In this document: positions 16,905 through 24,752 of the stretch, piece by piece
Layout of the letters: each line of letters starts with the position of its first letter
Position numbering within the stretch: position 1 is the first letter of the stretch
NCBI RefSeq assembly: GCF_051209875.1
Contig: NZ_JBNTQY010000001.1
Location: 1,922,001 to 1,986,000, forward strand
Direction: 5' to 3'
Length of the DNA stretch: 64,000 nucleotides
Origin: Emticicia sp051209875
Lineage (GTDB): Bacteria > Bacteroidota > Bacteroidia > Cytophagales > Spirosomataceae
The notes under the pieces: generated by a model
Database searches by the model: none
Told to the model about the DNA's origin: nothing
Seen by the model: only the letters and a program-made list of their open reading frames with translations
Translations under genes and position numbers: made by a program

Positions 16905-17741
16905 TTATTGATTGCAGATTAAGACAAGTGAAGCGGTCTCGCTGTCATCAATAACCACCGTAACCCGATTTCCAATTTTCAAATCAGATTGAAATAGAGA
17001 ACCTTTTGAATTGGTGATTTTTGTATTATTTGTAAGTTTAATGATTTTATTGATGCCGTTATGTCCTTTGATGGTAAATGTGTTATTTCCAATACTAACA
17101 ATTTGACCTGTACCGCCCGTACCTTTGCAGGGGTCTTCGCCTTGAGGGTCGGTAGTTTCTAATTCTTTCACTTTACTATTATCAGACTTAATTTTCTCAG
17201 CATTTATTGGTCGTTTAGGATAAATAGTATATAAAGCCCCCCCCGCAACAACGATAATTGCAATTGCAGAAGTAATGATATTTTTATATTGTCCAGAATT
17301 TAACCATTTTGTAAGAATTGCAAATGCCCAATATCCCATGATTACGCCAAACGCATTCAGTATTACATCATCAATATCAAATATTCCTACACGTAAAACT
17401 ACTTGCATTCCTTCAATGATTAAACCAGCCACAACTGCTATAAATATCGACGTTTTCCATGTTATGTGCTGAAAAACGAAAGGAATGAGAAATCCTATTG
17501 GCACCAATAAAATGATGTTTCCGACAAGGTTAATACCCCCAATTATCAATCCTTTCTCACCAAGAAGGTATGGGAAAATAGTTTTAAACGGAAATAAATT
17601 GGCCGAACCTTCGTGTGTTCCTCCAAAGTTAAGCATCAATTGACCAATCCTTATTACTGGCATATCCTTAAATACCATTATTTTGATAAGGATGATAATA
17701 TAGGCGATTAGAAAAAATGCTGCTATTAAATGCTTTCTCAT
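16905..17741 (-). CDS. VanZ-family membrane protein with a C-terminal soluble domain
   Basis: 278 residues. The first 170 have five or so membrane helices and the VanZ pattern NLFPFKTI, NLVGNIILLVPIGFLIP, EGMQ and DIDDVILNAFG. A short linker (residues about 180-205) leads to a roughly 70-residue domain (TGQIVSIGNNTFTIKG and on) that looks like a small beta barrel of the DUF5666 or YajC type, probably outside the membrane. VanZ itself gives low-level teicoplanin resistance; most homologues are uncharacterised. The fusion to a beta domain is the unusual point. No resistance genes are adjacent. Confidence 0.8.
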   Translation of the reverse strand: MRKHLIAAFFLIAYIIILIKIMVFKDMPVIRIGQLMLNFGGTHEGSANLFPFKTIFPYLLGEKGLIIGGINLVGNIILLVPIGFLIPFVFQHITWKTSIFIAVVAGLIIEGMQVVLRVGIFDIDDVILNAFGVIMGYWAFAILTKWLNSGQYKNIITSAIAIIVVAGGALYTIYPKRPINAEKIKSDNSKVKELETTDPQGEDPCKGTGGTGQIVSIGNNTFTIKGHNGINKIIKLTNNTKITNSKGSLFQSDLKIGNRVTVVIDDSETASLVLICNQ

Positions 17742-17974
17742 CGTTTTTTCATGAAAGGAGTTTAGGTGAAAATATATCTAAAGTTGAATAGAGAAGAAGT
17801 CTTGTTTAGGCAATTCTTCTATAGCTTTTTCATAATTTTTTACCAAAACTAAGTTTTGAAATTACATAAAATTTAAAAATGTTATAGAAGTACCAAAAAA
17901 TGTGATGAAATAGTTAACAAAGCTTTTAGTAATTGTAATGAAAATTGATATAAAGACTTGAAAAGGATAAAAAA

Positions 17975-18010
17975 AGCCTCAAAGCTTCATTTCTAAAAAA
18001 CTTTGAGGCT
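17975..18010 (-). terminator. terminator of the epimerase gene
   Basis: A 10-bp stem, AGCCTCAAAG with CTTTGAGGCT, followed on the minus strand by a T run (the A run at 17968-17974). The stem sequence AAAAAGCCTCAAA is shared with the palindrome at 40061-40100. Confidence 0.8.
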
Positions 18011-18029
18011 GCAAGCTTTAAATATTAAT

Positions 18030-18923
18030 TCAATCTATTTTTACATATTTCCGCCAATGATGTTGCTCTTTAAATCCAAGTATTTCACGGATTTTACGAT
18101 TTGAAAACAATGCCTCGTGTTCTTCTAATTTACGAGAAATTGGTACATTCGGGAAAAACCTTTCGGCCAATTCTTTACTCGGAATAATAGCACCGTTGTG
18201 GTCATTACCAGCATTGAAAACTTGATAGCCTAAGCCATCTTTTTTCAAGCATAAATCCACAATTTGCCCCAAATCACGGGCATCAATATAACAAAAAGCA
18301 TTTCGACGACGGACTTCGGGATTTTTGAAATAATGGGGAAAAAGCTCTGCATATTCGTGTGGTTCAATCACATTTCCGATACGAAGGGCATAAATATCGT
18401 AGCCTGAGCGTAGTTGGAAACTCCGTGCCGTTTTTTCATTGACTACTTTTGATAAACCATAGCTATCCATTGGGTCAACATCATAATCTTCCTCTAATGG
18501 CAATACTTTTGGGTCGGTTATTCCATCAGCAAAACAAATACCATAGGTTGTTTCAGATGACGCAATGATGATTTTTTTGATGCCAAGTTTAACAGCTGCT
18601 TCAATGACATTATAAGTGCCAACGGTATTTACCCGAAAGGTTTCGTTATCGGGTTTGATTAAGATTCTGGGTACGGCCGCAAAATGTACGACCGCATCAA
18701 ATTTTGGAACGCCATTGCCCGCTTCGAGTTCGTGTAAGCCTGTGTATGAACTCATGGCATTAAACATCTGCCCAGAATCGGTGATATCAGCTATCAAATT
18801 ATCTACTCCTGGGTGCTTCAAAGGCGTGAGGTCAACGTTTAGCACTTGATGTCCTTGTTCGATTAAGTATGGAATCACATGTTTTCCTGCCTTGCCTGAG
18901 CCGCCTGTAAATAATATTCGCAT
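18030..18923 (-). CDS. NAD(P)-dependent epimerase/dehydratase (extended SDR)
   Basis: 297 residues. The Rossmann motif GGSGKAGKHVIPYL is at the N-terminus, with the acidic ribose-binding residue in VDLTPL. The active-site pattern is ASSETTYG plus DSYGLSK, with Tyr and Lys spaced as YxxxK. The family covers nucleotide-sugar epimerases and dehydratases and uronate dehydrogenases. The DARDLGQIVDLCL segment is typical of sugar-acid or nucleotide-sugar members. The 5' end of this gene is duplicated and decayed about 2.3 kb away at 21084-21215. It lies 32 nt downstream of the ceramidase-like gene and is probably in the same transcript. Confidence 0.88.
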   Translation of the reverse strand: MRILFTGGSGKAGKHVIPYLIEQGHQVLNVDLTPLKHPGVDNLIADITDSGQMFNAMSSYTGLHELEAGNGVPKFDAVVHFAAVPRILIKPDNETFRVNTVGTYNVIEAAVKLGIKKIIIASSETTYGICFADGITDPKVLPLEEDYDVDPMDSYGLSKVVNEKTARSFQLRSGYDIYALRIGNVIEPHEYAELFPHYFKNPEVRRRNAFCYIDARDLGQIVDLCLKKDGLGYQVFNAGNDHNGAIIPSKELAERFFPNVPISRKLEEHEALFSNRKIREILGFKEQHHWRKYVKID

Positions 18924-18955
18924 TGTTTTTATTAGTATTTATGTGGTTGAATGAT

Positions 18956-20296
18956 TTACTTTTGAAACTGTTTACTTTCATACATCATATCCAAAATACC
19001 ATTCACTATGGCACTTTCGGCAAAGCCAGGTTTTAATCTTGACGATACCACTTCAAATGTATATGTTCCAAATGCTGCATCATGAGGGATATAACCAGAT
19101 TTTGCATACCCATTTGTAAGCGTTAGCATCATTGTATGTGCAAATGGCGATTCTTTTTTCAAACGAGTCGAAATGGGGTTGAATACTTCGCCACCAACCG
19201 AAGAAAAGGCAATGTCATTGATACTAATCAGGCCAAGTTTGATGTCAATCGAGTCGGCATCTTCATAAGTTCCAGCATACCCAGCCCTGCCCTCATCTAA
19301 GCGTTTACGACCAGGACAATTGACAATTTTTTGATTAGCATATATTTTAACTTTGCTTTCTTTTCTTTCAATTCCTCGCATTACGTGCATCACTTCTTCC
19401 CCTAAAAACTGCCCCATAGAGACAATCATTTGTTTTTGTTGTTGCATCAATTTTGCTACTTGAGGGTCGTTTCTGTTCAAACCTTGCCCACCAGGAGGCA
19501 TTTTATTGCTAATATCTATGCCTCTTGAAGCAAATTCTTTTATTCTTAATTCACGCAAATCATAAGTCTGTTGAAAGTAGATTGGGTTTTGGTCGCCACA
19601 AGCACCTGTTGACCAAACCGCCACGATTTCATTATCAAAAGTATCTTCTATGTACTTGGAAGTTGTGCCTGGGGCATCACCACTTACCATGTCCAACATG
19701 CCAACTGTAACGGCGTGCATGGCATAGTTATAATGCACGGCGATTGGTTTACCATCAAGGGTTTCAAACGTAACCACCGCAACGGTTTTATCAGACGGTC
19801 CATCATAATTTGGGCCTTCCCACCATCTTCTTGTCTTGGGGTCGATTATATTTCGATTCACGTTTATGTAAGAAACGCCTTCTCCGTAGCCAATTTTGGC
19901 AGGTTGTAGCTTATCTTTTGCCTGTTTTACAGAATTTACAACTTTAGCCTCAAAAGCCTCACCACCTATTCTGAAAGGCACACTGTGGGTATGTGTGGCA
20001 GTGAGCATGATATTTGTAGTCGGAATACCCGTTTGAGTTGCTATTTTTTCAAGTAAACTTTTGGCCATATCATTCGAAATTGCACCAACATCGAGGGTTA
20101 CTAAGGCGACAGTTTTGTTTTCATCAGCAATTACGATTGCTCGTGAATGAATCCGATCATAAATACCAAGAAAGCCACTTGGCAATTCACTGAGTTCAGG
20201 TGTAATATCAACCTTTGCAGCACCAACTTTTAAATTATTTTGGGCAAAGCTTATATGTGAAAATACGAGGCATAGTAATAATAATTTCGTTTTCAT
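18956..20296 (-). CDS. secreted neutral/alkaline ceramidase-like hydrolase (N-terminal domain type)
   Basis: 446 residues with a signal peptide ending at SFAQ. The mature start LKVGAAKVDITPELSELPSG and the zinc-site pattern TATHTHSVP are the hallmarks of the neutral/alkaline non-lysosomal ceramidase family; HAVT and the C-terminal HTMMLTLTNGYAKSGY match the rest of the catalytic domain. True neutral ceramidases are longer (about 650-700 residues) with a C-terminal beta-sandwich, which is missing here. Many such shorter bacterial proteins are annotated only by this domain, so the substrate may be a lipid amide or another amide. It is upstream of the epimerase. Confidence 0.82.
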   Translation of the reverse strand: MKTKLLLLCLVFSHISFAQNNLKVGAAKVDITPELSELPSGFLGIYDRIHSRAIVIADENKTVALVTLDVGAISNDMAKSLLEKIATQTGIPTTNIMLTATHTHSVPFRIGGEAFEAKVVNSVKQAKDKLQPAKIGYGEGVSYINVNRNIIDPKTRRWWEGPNYDGPSDKTVAVVTFETLDGKPIAVHYNYAMHAVTVGMLDMVSGDAPGTTSKYIEDTFDNEIVAVWSTGACGDQNPIYFQQTYDLRELRIKEFASRGIDISNKMPPGGQGLNRNDPQVAKLMQQQKQMIVSMGQFLGEEVMHVMRGIERKESKVKIYANQKIVNCPGRKRLDEGRAGYAGTYEDADSIDIKLGLISINDIAFSSVGGEVFNPISTRLKKESPFAHTMMLTLTNGYAKSGYIPHDAAFGTYTFEVVSSRLKPGFAESAIVNGILDMMYESKQFQK

Positions 20297-20368
20297 ATTG
20301 AGATATGTTTATTTTGGTTGAGTAAATGTTATGTTTTAATAACGACGCACATAGTCATTAGTTTATAT

Positions 20369-21061
20369 TCAACAAATGAGTAACAGTCGCTCAGTTTTTT
20401 CCTTTGGAGCACGGTGAACACATGGCGGTATTTTACTTTCAGGATAACTGTTTGACAATCTCCAGATGTGTCCAAGACCTAAACTAATAGGGAGTGTATT
20501 AGGTTTGGCCTGATAGTGTAGGTCAAAGAAATTTTCAGTTAAAAAGGATTCAAACCCTTCATCTTCTCCATCATATAGTTTTTTGAGTTCACCACGTATT
20601 TCTGGAATCAATATTTTTTGTATAGCTTCCGAATTTGGCAATATATCACTCGGAACGCCGTAGTATGTACATAAAAAGGTATCGGTTGGCACAGGAGAAC
20701 TATCTACATGAAAAGAGTAAACATCAGTTGGGAAAAATGGGTAGTCATCATCTCTGTCATAGTACTTGATGACATTTAGCACTGGAGCCGCACCATGTGC
20801 CGTCAATAACTGCATATCATTTAGTATAATTTCACGAGCAATATGCCCCTGCTCACTCAATTTAAGTTCACGAAGCTGCTTCTCATCTATTACCGTTATA
20901 TTTTCGTTTAGTTCTATCTTACTAACAATCTCAGCGAAATCGCCTCTTAGATTACGTATCCAGCCAATCGCATTTGTTTCTCTACTAAATGGCGTAGAAA
21001 CAAGGTCTTGGAAATTTGTGACACTTTGAATTTGTTGTTCAGCTTGAGAAAAATCTATCAT
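20369..21061 (-). CDS. DUF1826-like protein
   Basis: 230 residues, no signal peptide and no membrane segment. The N-terminus IGWIRNLRGDFAEIV, the central FHVDSSPVPTDTFLCTYYG and the C-terminal PCVHRAPKEKTERLLLIC follow the pattern I associate with DUF1826 (an H-x-D pair, then a Tyr-Gly, then CVHR). The H-x-D plus distal His arrangement recalls Fe(II)/2-oxoglutarate oxygenase folds, but that is only a suggestion. It lies between the ceramidase gene (72 nt) and the epimerase remnant. Function unknown. Confidence 0.6.
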   Translation of the reverse strand: MIDFSQAEQQIQSVTNFQDLVSTPFSRETNAIGWIRNLRGDFAEIVSKIELNENITVIDEKQLRELKLSEQGHIAREIILNDMQLLTAHGAAPVLNVIKYYDRDDDYPFFPTDVYSFHVDSSPVPTDTFLCTYYGVPSDILPNSEAIQKILIPEIRGELKKLYDGEDEGFESFLTENFFDLHYQAKPNTLPISLGLGHIWRLSNSYPESKIPPCVHRAPKEKTERLLLIC

Positions 21062-21083
21062 ATTGGCTAATGTATGAATAAAA

Positions 21084-21215
21084 TCAATTAATAAAAATGT
21101 TAGGAATAGTCAGAGGTGTTAAGTCAATATTTAGCACTTGGTGACTTTGTTTGAGTAGGTACGAAATTACTTGTTTTATTGCTTTTAATGAGCCACCTGT
21201 AAATAATATTTGCAT
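21084..21215 (-). pseudogene. decayed 5' fragment of an epimerase paralogue
   Basis: A 43-codon frame beginning MQILFTGGS and continuing with HQVLNIDLTPL, which aligns without gaps to the first 38 or so residues of the epimerase at 18030-18923 (MRILFTGGS and HQVLNVDLTPL). The key Rossmann residues GKAGK have become LKAIK and the frame stops at TGA. DNA similarity runs across the start codon and about 100 nt. It starts only 3 nt after the RES toxin gene stop, so the join marks an old duplication or insertion. Confidence 0.85.
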
Positions 21216-21217
21216 TT

Positions 21218-21691
21218 TTATTTATTTGTTTTGAATCTTGTATCAAATTCCATTGGGCTTTTACTGCTTACTTTGATTCTTGCAGCATCGACATGATTAG
21301 GATTTATCAAATAGTTGAATTCTTGGGGAACGATGCTACTCGGCACTTTCAAAATTGCTGCTTCATTCTGAAATACAAAATCATCTCCAATTATTTGCGT
21401 AGTTAGTGTGGGAGGTTTGGCATCCCAATCTTGTGGGAGGTCTTGGATGTTTACTTCTAAAATAATGATATCATTGGGAATTTCGATTTCGACATAATAT
21501 CTGTCGGTAGGTAAATCTTCGCTTAAATCTAAATGAACCGAAACCTCAAGTGTAGCTAATGCTCGGCTTTCTGCCGTGTAAACAAGTTTAGTATTGAAGC
21601 TATTCCATCTATATCCTTTCGACATTGAAGCACCAATACCGCTCAATGTCGTTTCTAAGTATTTTTCTCTTTCAACTCTATATACTTTCAT
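21218..21691 (-). CDS. RES-domain toxin (NAD+-depleting type)
   Basis: 157 residues. YRVEREKYL at the start, GYRWNS at about residues 26-31 and the Glu in RALATLEVS give the conserved Arg, Tyr and Glu of the RES family, and the ending AILKVPSSIVPQEFNYLINP plus HVDAARIKV is the usual one. RES toxins degrade NAD+ by phosphorolysis and stall growth. The start overlaps the antitoxin stop by one base (TAATG), a tightly coupled operon. The pair sits beside the epimerase remnant, consistent with mobility. Confidence 0.9.
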   Translation of the reverse strand: MKVYRVEREKYLETTLSGIGASMSKGYRWNSFNTKLVYTAESRALATLEVSVHLDLSEDLPTDRYYVEIEIPNDIIILEVNIQDLPQDWDAKPPTLTTQIIGDDFVFQNEAAILKVPSSIVPQEFNYLINPNHVDAARIKVSSKSPMEFDTRFKTNK

Positions 21692-22191
21692 TAGGCAAAA
21701 TTTCCGTATTCGATTCTATTCAAGCAGAATTGTACTTCATCAATTCCTGTAATTGTATCTAATAAACTTTCGGGCGTGTTTCCACCAAGTGATAAGTTCG
21801 GCTTTTTTAACCACCTTTGAAATTTCTCTTCTTCGTTGTTGAATACTTCTACACCATAATCGATTAGCTCTGTAATCAGCATAATCAATTCACTGTCTCT
21901 GCTATCGAGCAAAGAATGTTCGCTTTTTTTCTTGTTATAAGTAGTTTGGGGAAGCCCAACAATTGATAACACCGATTTAACAGGTCGATTGAGTCTTTTG
22001 CTAATGGTTTCAATAGAATTATATGGAATACCTTGTCTGATAATGCCAACTCGTTCTATTTTATTGGCCCAAACATACGTTTTTCCATCAGAAACTAAAG
22101 TCCATTTTTTTTCATTCTTTTTAACTTCAGAAGCCTTTGTTATACTTGCTTTGGTGTTAAATGGTGATGTTTTGATTGTTGTATCTGGCAT
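21691..22191 (-). CDS. Xre/MbcA/ParS-type antitoxin (DUF2384)
   Basis: 166 residues. The N-terminal half carries the Xre-like region (QGIPYNSIETISKRLNRPVKS); the C-terminal part, including DYGVEVFNNEEEKFQRWL and the closing GGNTPESLLDT with GIDEVQFCLNRIEYG, is the toxin-binding domain of the family. It should bind and neutralise the RES toxin and repress its own promoter. Upstream at 22263-22295 lies a GC-richer patch with the palindrome GTTCTAAGAAC, a possible operator or a diverged copy of the GC hairpin family. Confidence 0.9.
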   Translation of the reverse strand: MPDTTIKTSPFNTKASITKASEVKKNEKKWTLVSDGKTYVWANKIERVGIIRQGIPYNSIETISKRLNRPVKSVLSIVGLPQTTYNKKKSEHSLLDSRDSELIMLITELIDYGVEVFNNEEEKFQRWLKKPNLSLGGNTPESLLDTITGIDEVQFCLNRIEYGNFA

Positions 22192-22467
22192 AATGTAGCA
22201 ATTTTGTTGTAAAGTACAAACAAATTTGCTGTATTTGCAAGTTTTTGATGGAAGTTTTTGCGGTTCTAAGAACGGCTACGACACCGACTGAATTTATATT
22301 TAGCCGAACTTGAGTTAATTTCTCATTTCAATTTCCCAATTCCCAAACCACAAACCAAAAAATCAAAACGATATTTATCTTTCGGTAATACATTACTGCT
22401 TCTTAGTGCCTTAGTGGTAAAAAAACACTCAAAAGACTTATCTTTGCTTCATAAATAGTAATTGAGT
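22192..22467. other. intergenic region between the toxin-antitoxin pair and the GNAT-like gene
   Basis: It contains GTTCTAAGAAC (22264-22274, palindromic) next to CGGCTACGACACCG with a CGG/CCG stem, then runs of the word CCCAA and the doubled word TTAGTGCCTTAGTGG at about 22403-22417. No gene is visible. Confidence 0.4.
22439..22446 (+). promoter_or_regulatory. Bacteroidota -7 motif for the GNAT-like gene
   Basis: TATCTTTG, an exact TAnnTTTG match, 21 nt before the ATG at 22468. The -33 box is not clear. Confidence 0.45.
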
Positions 22468-23652
22468 ATGCAAATCATAGAAGTCGGAGAGAACCGAAAA
22501 CTACAAAAAGAATTTTTAGAGTTTCCTTCACGTATTTATAAAGGTAACCAATATTGGATTCGCCCATTGGATGAAGATATTGAGAAGATTTTCGATCGCA
22601 CCAAAAATCCACTTTTCAATGGTGGCGATTGTGTGCGTTGGCTCGCTCTTGATGATGCAGGAAAAACCATTGCTCGTGTTGCTGCATTTATCAATGCCAA
22701 CACTGCTACACACGGGAATGACCAACCCACAGGTGGCATGGGCTTCTTTGAATGTGTTGATAATCAGGAAGTTGCGTTTGCGATGTTTGATAAATGTAAA
22801 GTTTGGTTACAAGAGCGAGGTATGGAGGCAATGGAAGGCCCAGTGAATTTTGGTGAGCGAGATAATTGGTGGGGGCTACTTGTTGACCCGTATGACGCAG
22901 AACCAACTTGGGGAATGTTTTATCACCAAGACTATTACCGAGCATTTTTTGAAAATTATGGTTTTAAAGATTATTTTCAACAATATACATTTCTCTTACC
23001 TATTCCTGAAGTAGAAGCACGTAAGGTTGTTCGACCAGCTTTGTTCGAAATTGCTAATCGCATTTATAATACACCTGGCTATGATTTTAGACATGTAAGT
23101 AAGAAAAAGCTACCCAAATTTGCCGAAGATTTTCGCATCATTTATAACAAAGCTTGGGCAAAAAATATGGCAACAGGCGAAATGACTCCTGAGCGTGCCG
23201 AGGCAATTATGCAAACCATGAAACCCATTTTAGAGGAAGAATTGATGTGGTTTGGCTACCACAATGACCAACCGATTGCTTTTTTTATCATGATTCCAGA
23301 ATTGAATCAAATCATTAAACACATCAATGGAAAATTGAATTGGATTGGTAAAATCAAATGGATATATCACACTTTGATGAAAACCAATAAAAAAGCTCGT
23401 GGAGTGATTTTCGGAGTAATTCCAGAATATCAAGGTAGAGGAATTGAATCGGCCATTGCTTTGTCTTTTTCAAGAGCATGTTGGAAACCCAACTATCAAT
23501 ACGAAACCTTAGAACTCAACTGGATTGCAGACTTTAACCCAAAAATGTTAAAAGTCACTCAAATGTTAGGAGCAAAAAAATACAAAACTTACATTACTTA
23601 CAGATATTTATTTGATAGAAATAAAGAATTTAAACGCTGCCCCGCTATTTAA
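22468..23652 (+). CDS. GNAT-like N-acetyltransferase fold protein
   Basis: 394 residues from the ATG at 22468; the frame is open two codons further to a TTG. There is no signal peptide. Two acetyltransferase-like halves are suggested: the N-terminal half with FPSRIYKGNQYWIRPLDED and GPVNFGERDNWWGLLVD, and the C-terminal half with RGVIFGVIPEYQGRGIESA, which has the Q/RGxGxE acetyl-CoA pyrophosphate loop, then a terminal ELNWIADFNPKML with the Asn seen in lipid-related acyltransferases. The group is widespread in Bacteroidota and is uncharacterised to my knowledge; an acyl-acceptor cannot be read. Confidence 0.72.
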   Translation: MQIIEVGENRKLQKEFLEFPSRIYKGNQYWIRPLDEDIEKIFDRTKNPLFNGGDCVRWLALDDAGKTIARVAAFINANTATHGNDQPTGGMGFFECVDNQEVAFAMFDKCKVWLQERGMEAMEGPVNFGERDNWWGLLVDPYDAEPTWGMFYHQDYYRAFFENYGFKDYFQQYTFLLPIPEVEARKVVRPALFEIANRIYNTPGYDFRHVSKKKLPKFAEDFRIIYNKAWAKNMATGEMTPERAEAIMQTMKPILEEELMWFGYHNDQPIAFFIMIPELNQIIKHINGKLNWIGKIKWIYHTLMKTNKKARGVIFGVIPEYQGRGIESAIALSFSRACWKPNYQYETLELNWIADFNPKMLKVTQMLGAKKYKTYITYRYLFDRNKEFKRCPAI

Positions 23653-23692
23653 AAAAACACTTGTTAGTGCTAAAAAAAGATAAAAAATTTGC

Positions 23693-23700
23693 TAACTTTG
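23693..23700 (+). promoter_or_regulatory. Bacteroidota -7 motif for the sugar kinase gene
   Basis: TAACTTTG, an exact TAnnTTTG match, 53 nt before the ATG at 23754. Confidence 0.45.
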
Positions 23701-23753
23701 CAAAAAGGAGATATTTTTAACTAAAAAAGTCCTCTAATTGAGGTAAATTTTCT

Positions 23754-24668
23754 ATGTCACTACTTACAGTCGGTTCAGTTGCCTTCGATAAATTGGAAAC
23801 CCCTTTTGGCAAAACAGATAAAATTATAGGCGGAGCAGCCACCTTTATCACACTTACTGCTTCATATTTCATCAAGGAAAACAACCTTGTGGCTGTTGTT
23901 GGAGAAGATTTTCCTCAAGAAATGATTGATACATTGGTTAATCATGGTGTAAATGTAGATGGTTTAGAAATCAGAAAAGGGGAAAAAACTTTTTATTGGT
24001 TTGGTCGCTATCACAATGATATGAATAGTCGTGATACAGTTGAGGTACAGTTGAATGTAATGGAAAATTTTGACCCAAAAATTCCAGCATCTTACCAAAA
24101 CTGTGATTTCTTGATGCTCGGAAATACTGCTCCAGCTATTCAACACCTTGTTTTGAAACGTTTGACAAACCGTCCTAAATTTGTATTGCTTGATACAATG
24201 AATCTTTGGATTGATATTGCTTTAGATGATTTGAAAGCACTCTTGAAAGATGTTGATTGTGTAACCATAAACGATGAGGAATCTCGAATGCTTTCGGGCG
24301 ATTATTCATTGCGTCGTGCTGCCAAAACTATCATGGCAATGGGGCCTAAAACATTGATTATCAAAAAAGGTGAACACGGAGCTTTGTTATTTCAAGGTGA
24401 CGATGTTTTCTTCTGTCCAGCTCTACCTTTGGAAGAAGTTTTTGACCCAACAGGTGCTGGAGATACATTTGCAGGTGGTTTTATCTCGCATTTGGCTAAA
24501 ACCAATGATTTGAGCTTTGAAAATATGAAACGTGCGATTGTGTATGGTTCAGCAATGGCATCATTTTGTGTAGAAAAATTCGGAACAGAACGTATCCAAA
24601 ATTTAACCCAAGCTGAAATAGCGGCAAGAGTGGAAGAATTTAGAAAATTGGCTACTTTTGAATTATAA
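23754..24668 (+). CDS. PfkB-family carbohydrate/nucleoside kinase
   Basis: 304 residues. VGSVAFDKLETPFG and GGAATFITLTASYF are the first PfkB signature region, and DPTGAGDTFAGGFISHL carries the second with the catalytic Asp. The layout matches ribokinase and adenosine kinase-like enzymes: a Rossmann-like core and a small beta lid, whose YNDMNSRDT-type segment would contact the substrate. The substrate is not predictable; it is a different subfamily from the PfkB enzyme at 12691-13623. It stands alone and is convergent with lptD. Confidence 0.88.
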   Translation: MSLLTVGSVAFDKLETPFGKTDKIIGGAATFITLTASYFIKENNLVAVVGEDFPQEMIDTLVNHGVNVDGLEIRKGEKTFYWFGRYHNDMNSRDTVEVQLNVMENFDPKIPASYQNCDFLMLGNTAPAIQHLVLKRLTNRPKFVLLDTMNLWIDIALDDLKALLKDVDCVTINDEESRMLSGDYSLRRAAKTIMAMGPKTLIIKKGEHGALLFQGDDVFFCPALPLEEVFDPTGAGDTFAGGFISHLAKTNDLSFENMKRAIVYGSAMASFCVEKFGTERIQNLTQAEIAARVEEFRKLATFEL

Positions 24669-24674
24669 AAAAGA

Positions 24675-24748
24675 ATGATGTTCGATGTTAGAGGATAGAT
24701 GTTTGGATATTTTTAATCCTCAAGCTATTTCCTAACATCGAACATCAT
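24675..24748. repeat. stuttering inverted repeat between kinase and lptD
   Basis: Perfect 17-bp arms (24675-24691 and 24732-24748) built from the words GATGTT and CGATGTT, extended imperfectly by AGGATAG and CTATTTCCT. It begins 7 nt after one stop codon and ends 5 nt before the other. Confidence 0.8.
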
Positions 24749-24752
24749 CTCT

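Noticed and set aside
18956..20296. Full ceramidase assignment
   Set aside because: Only the N-terminal catalytic-type domain is present and the C-terminal beta-sandwich is missing, so the call was kept as ceramidase-like.
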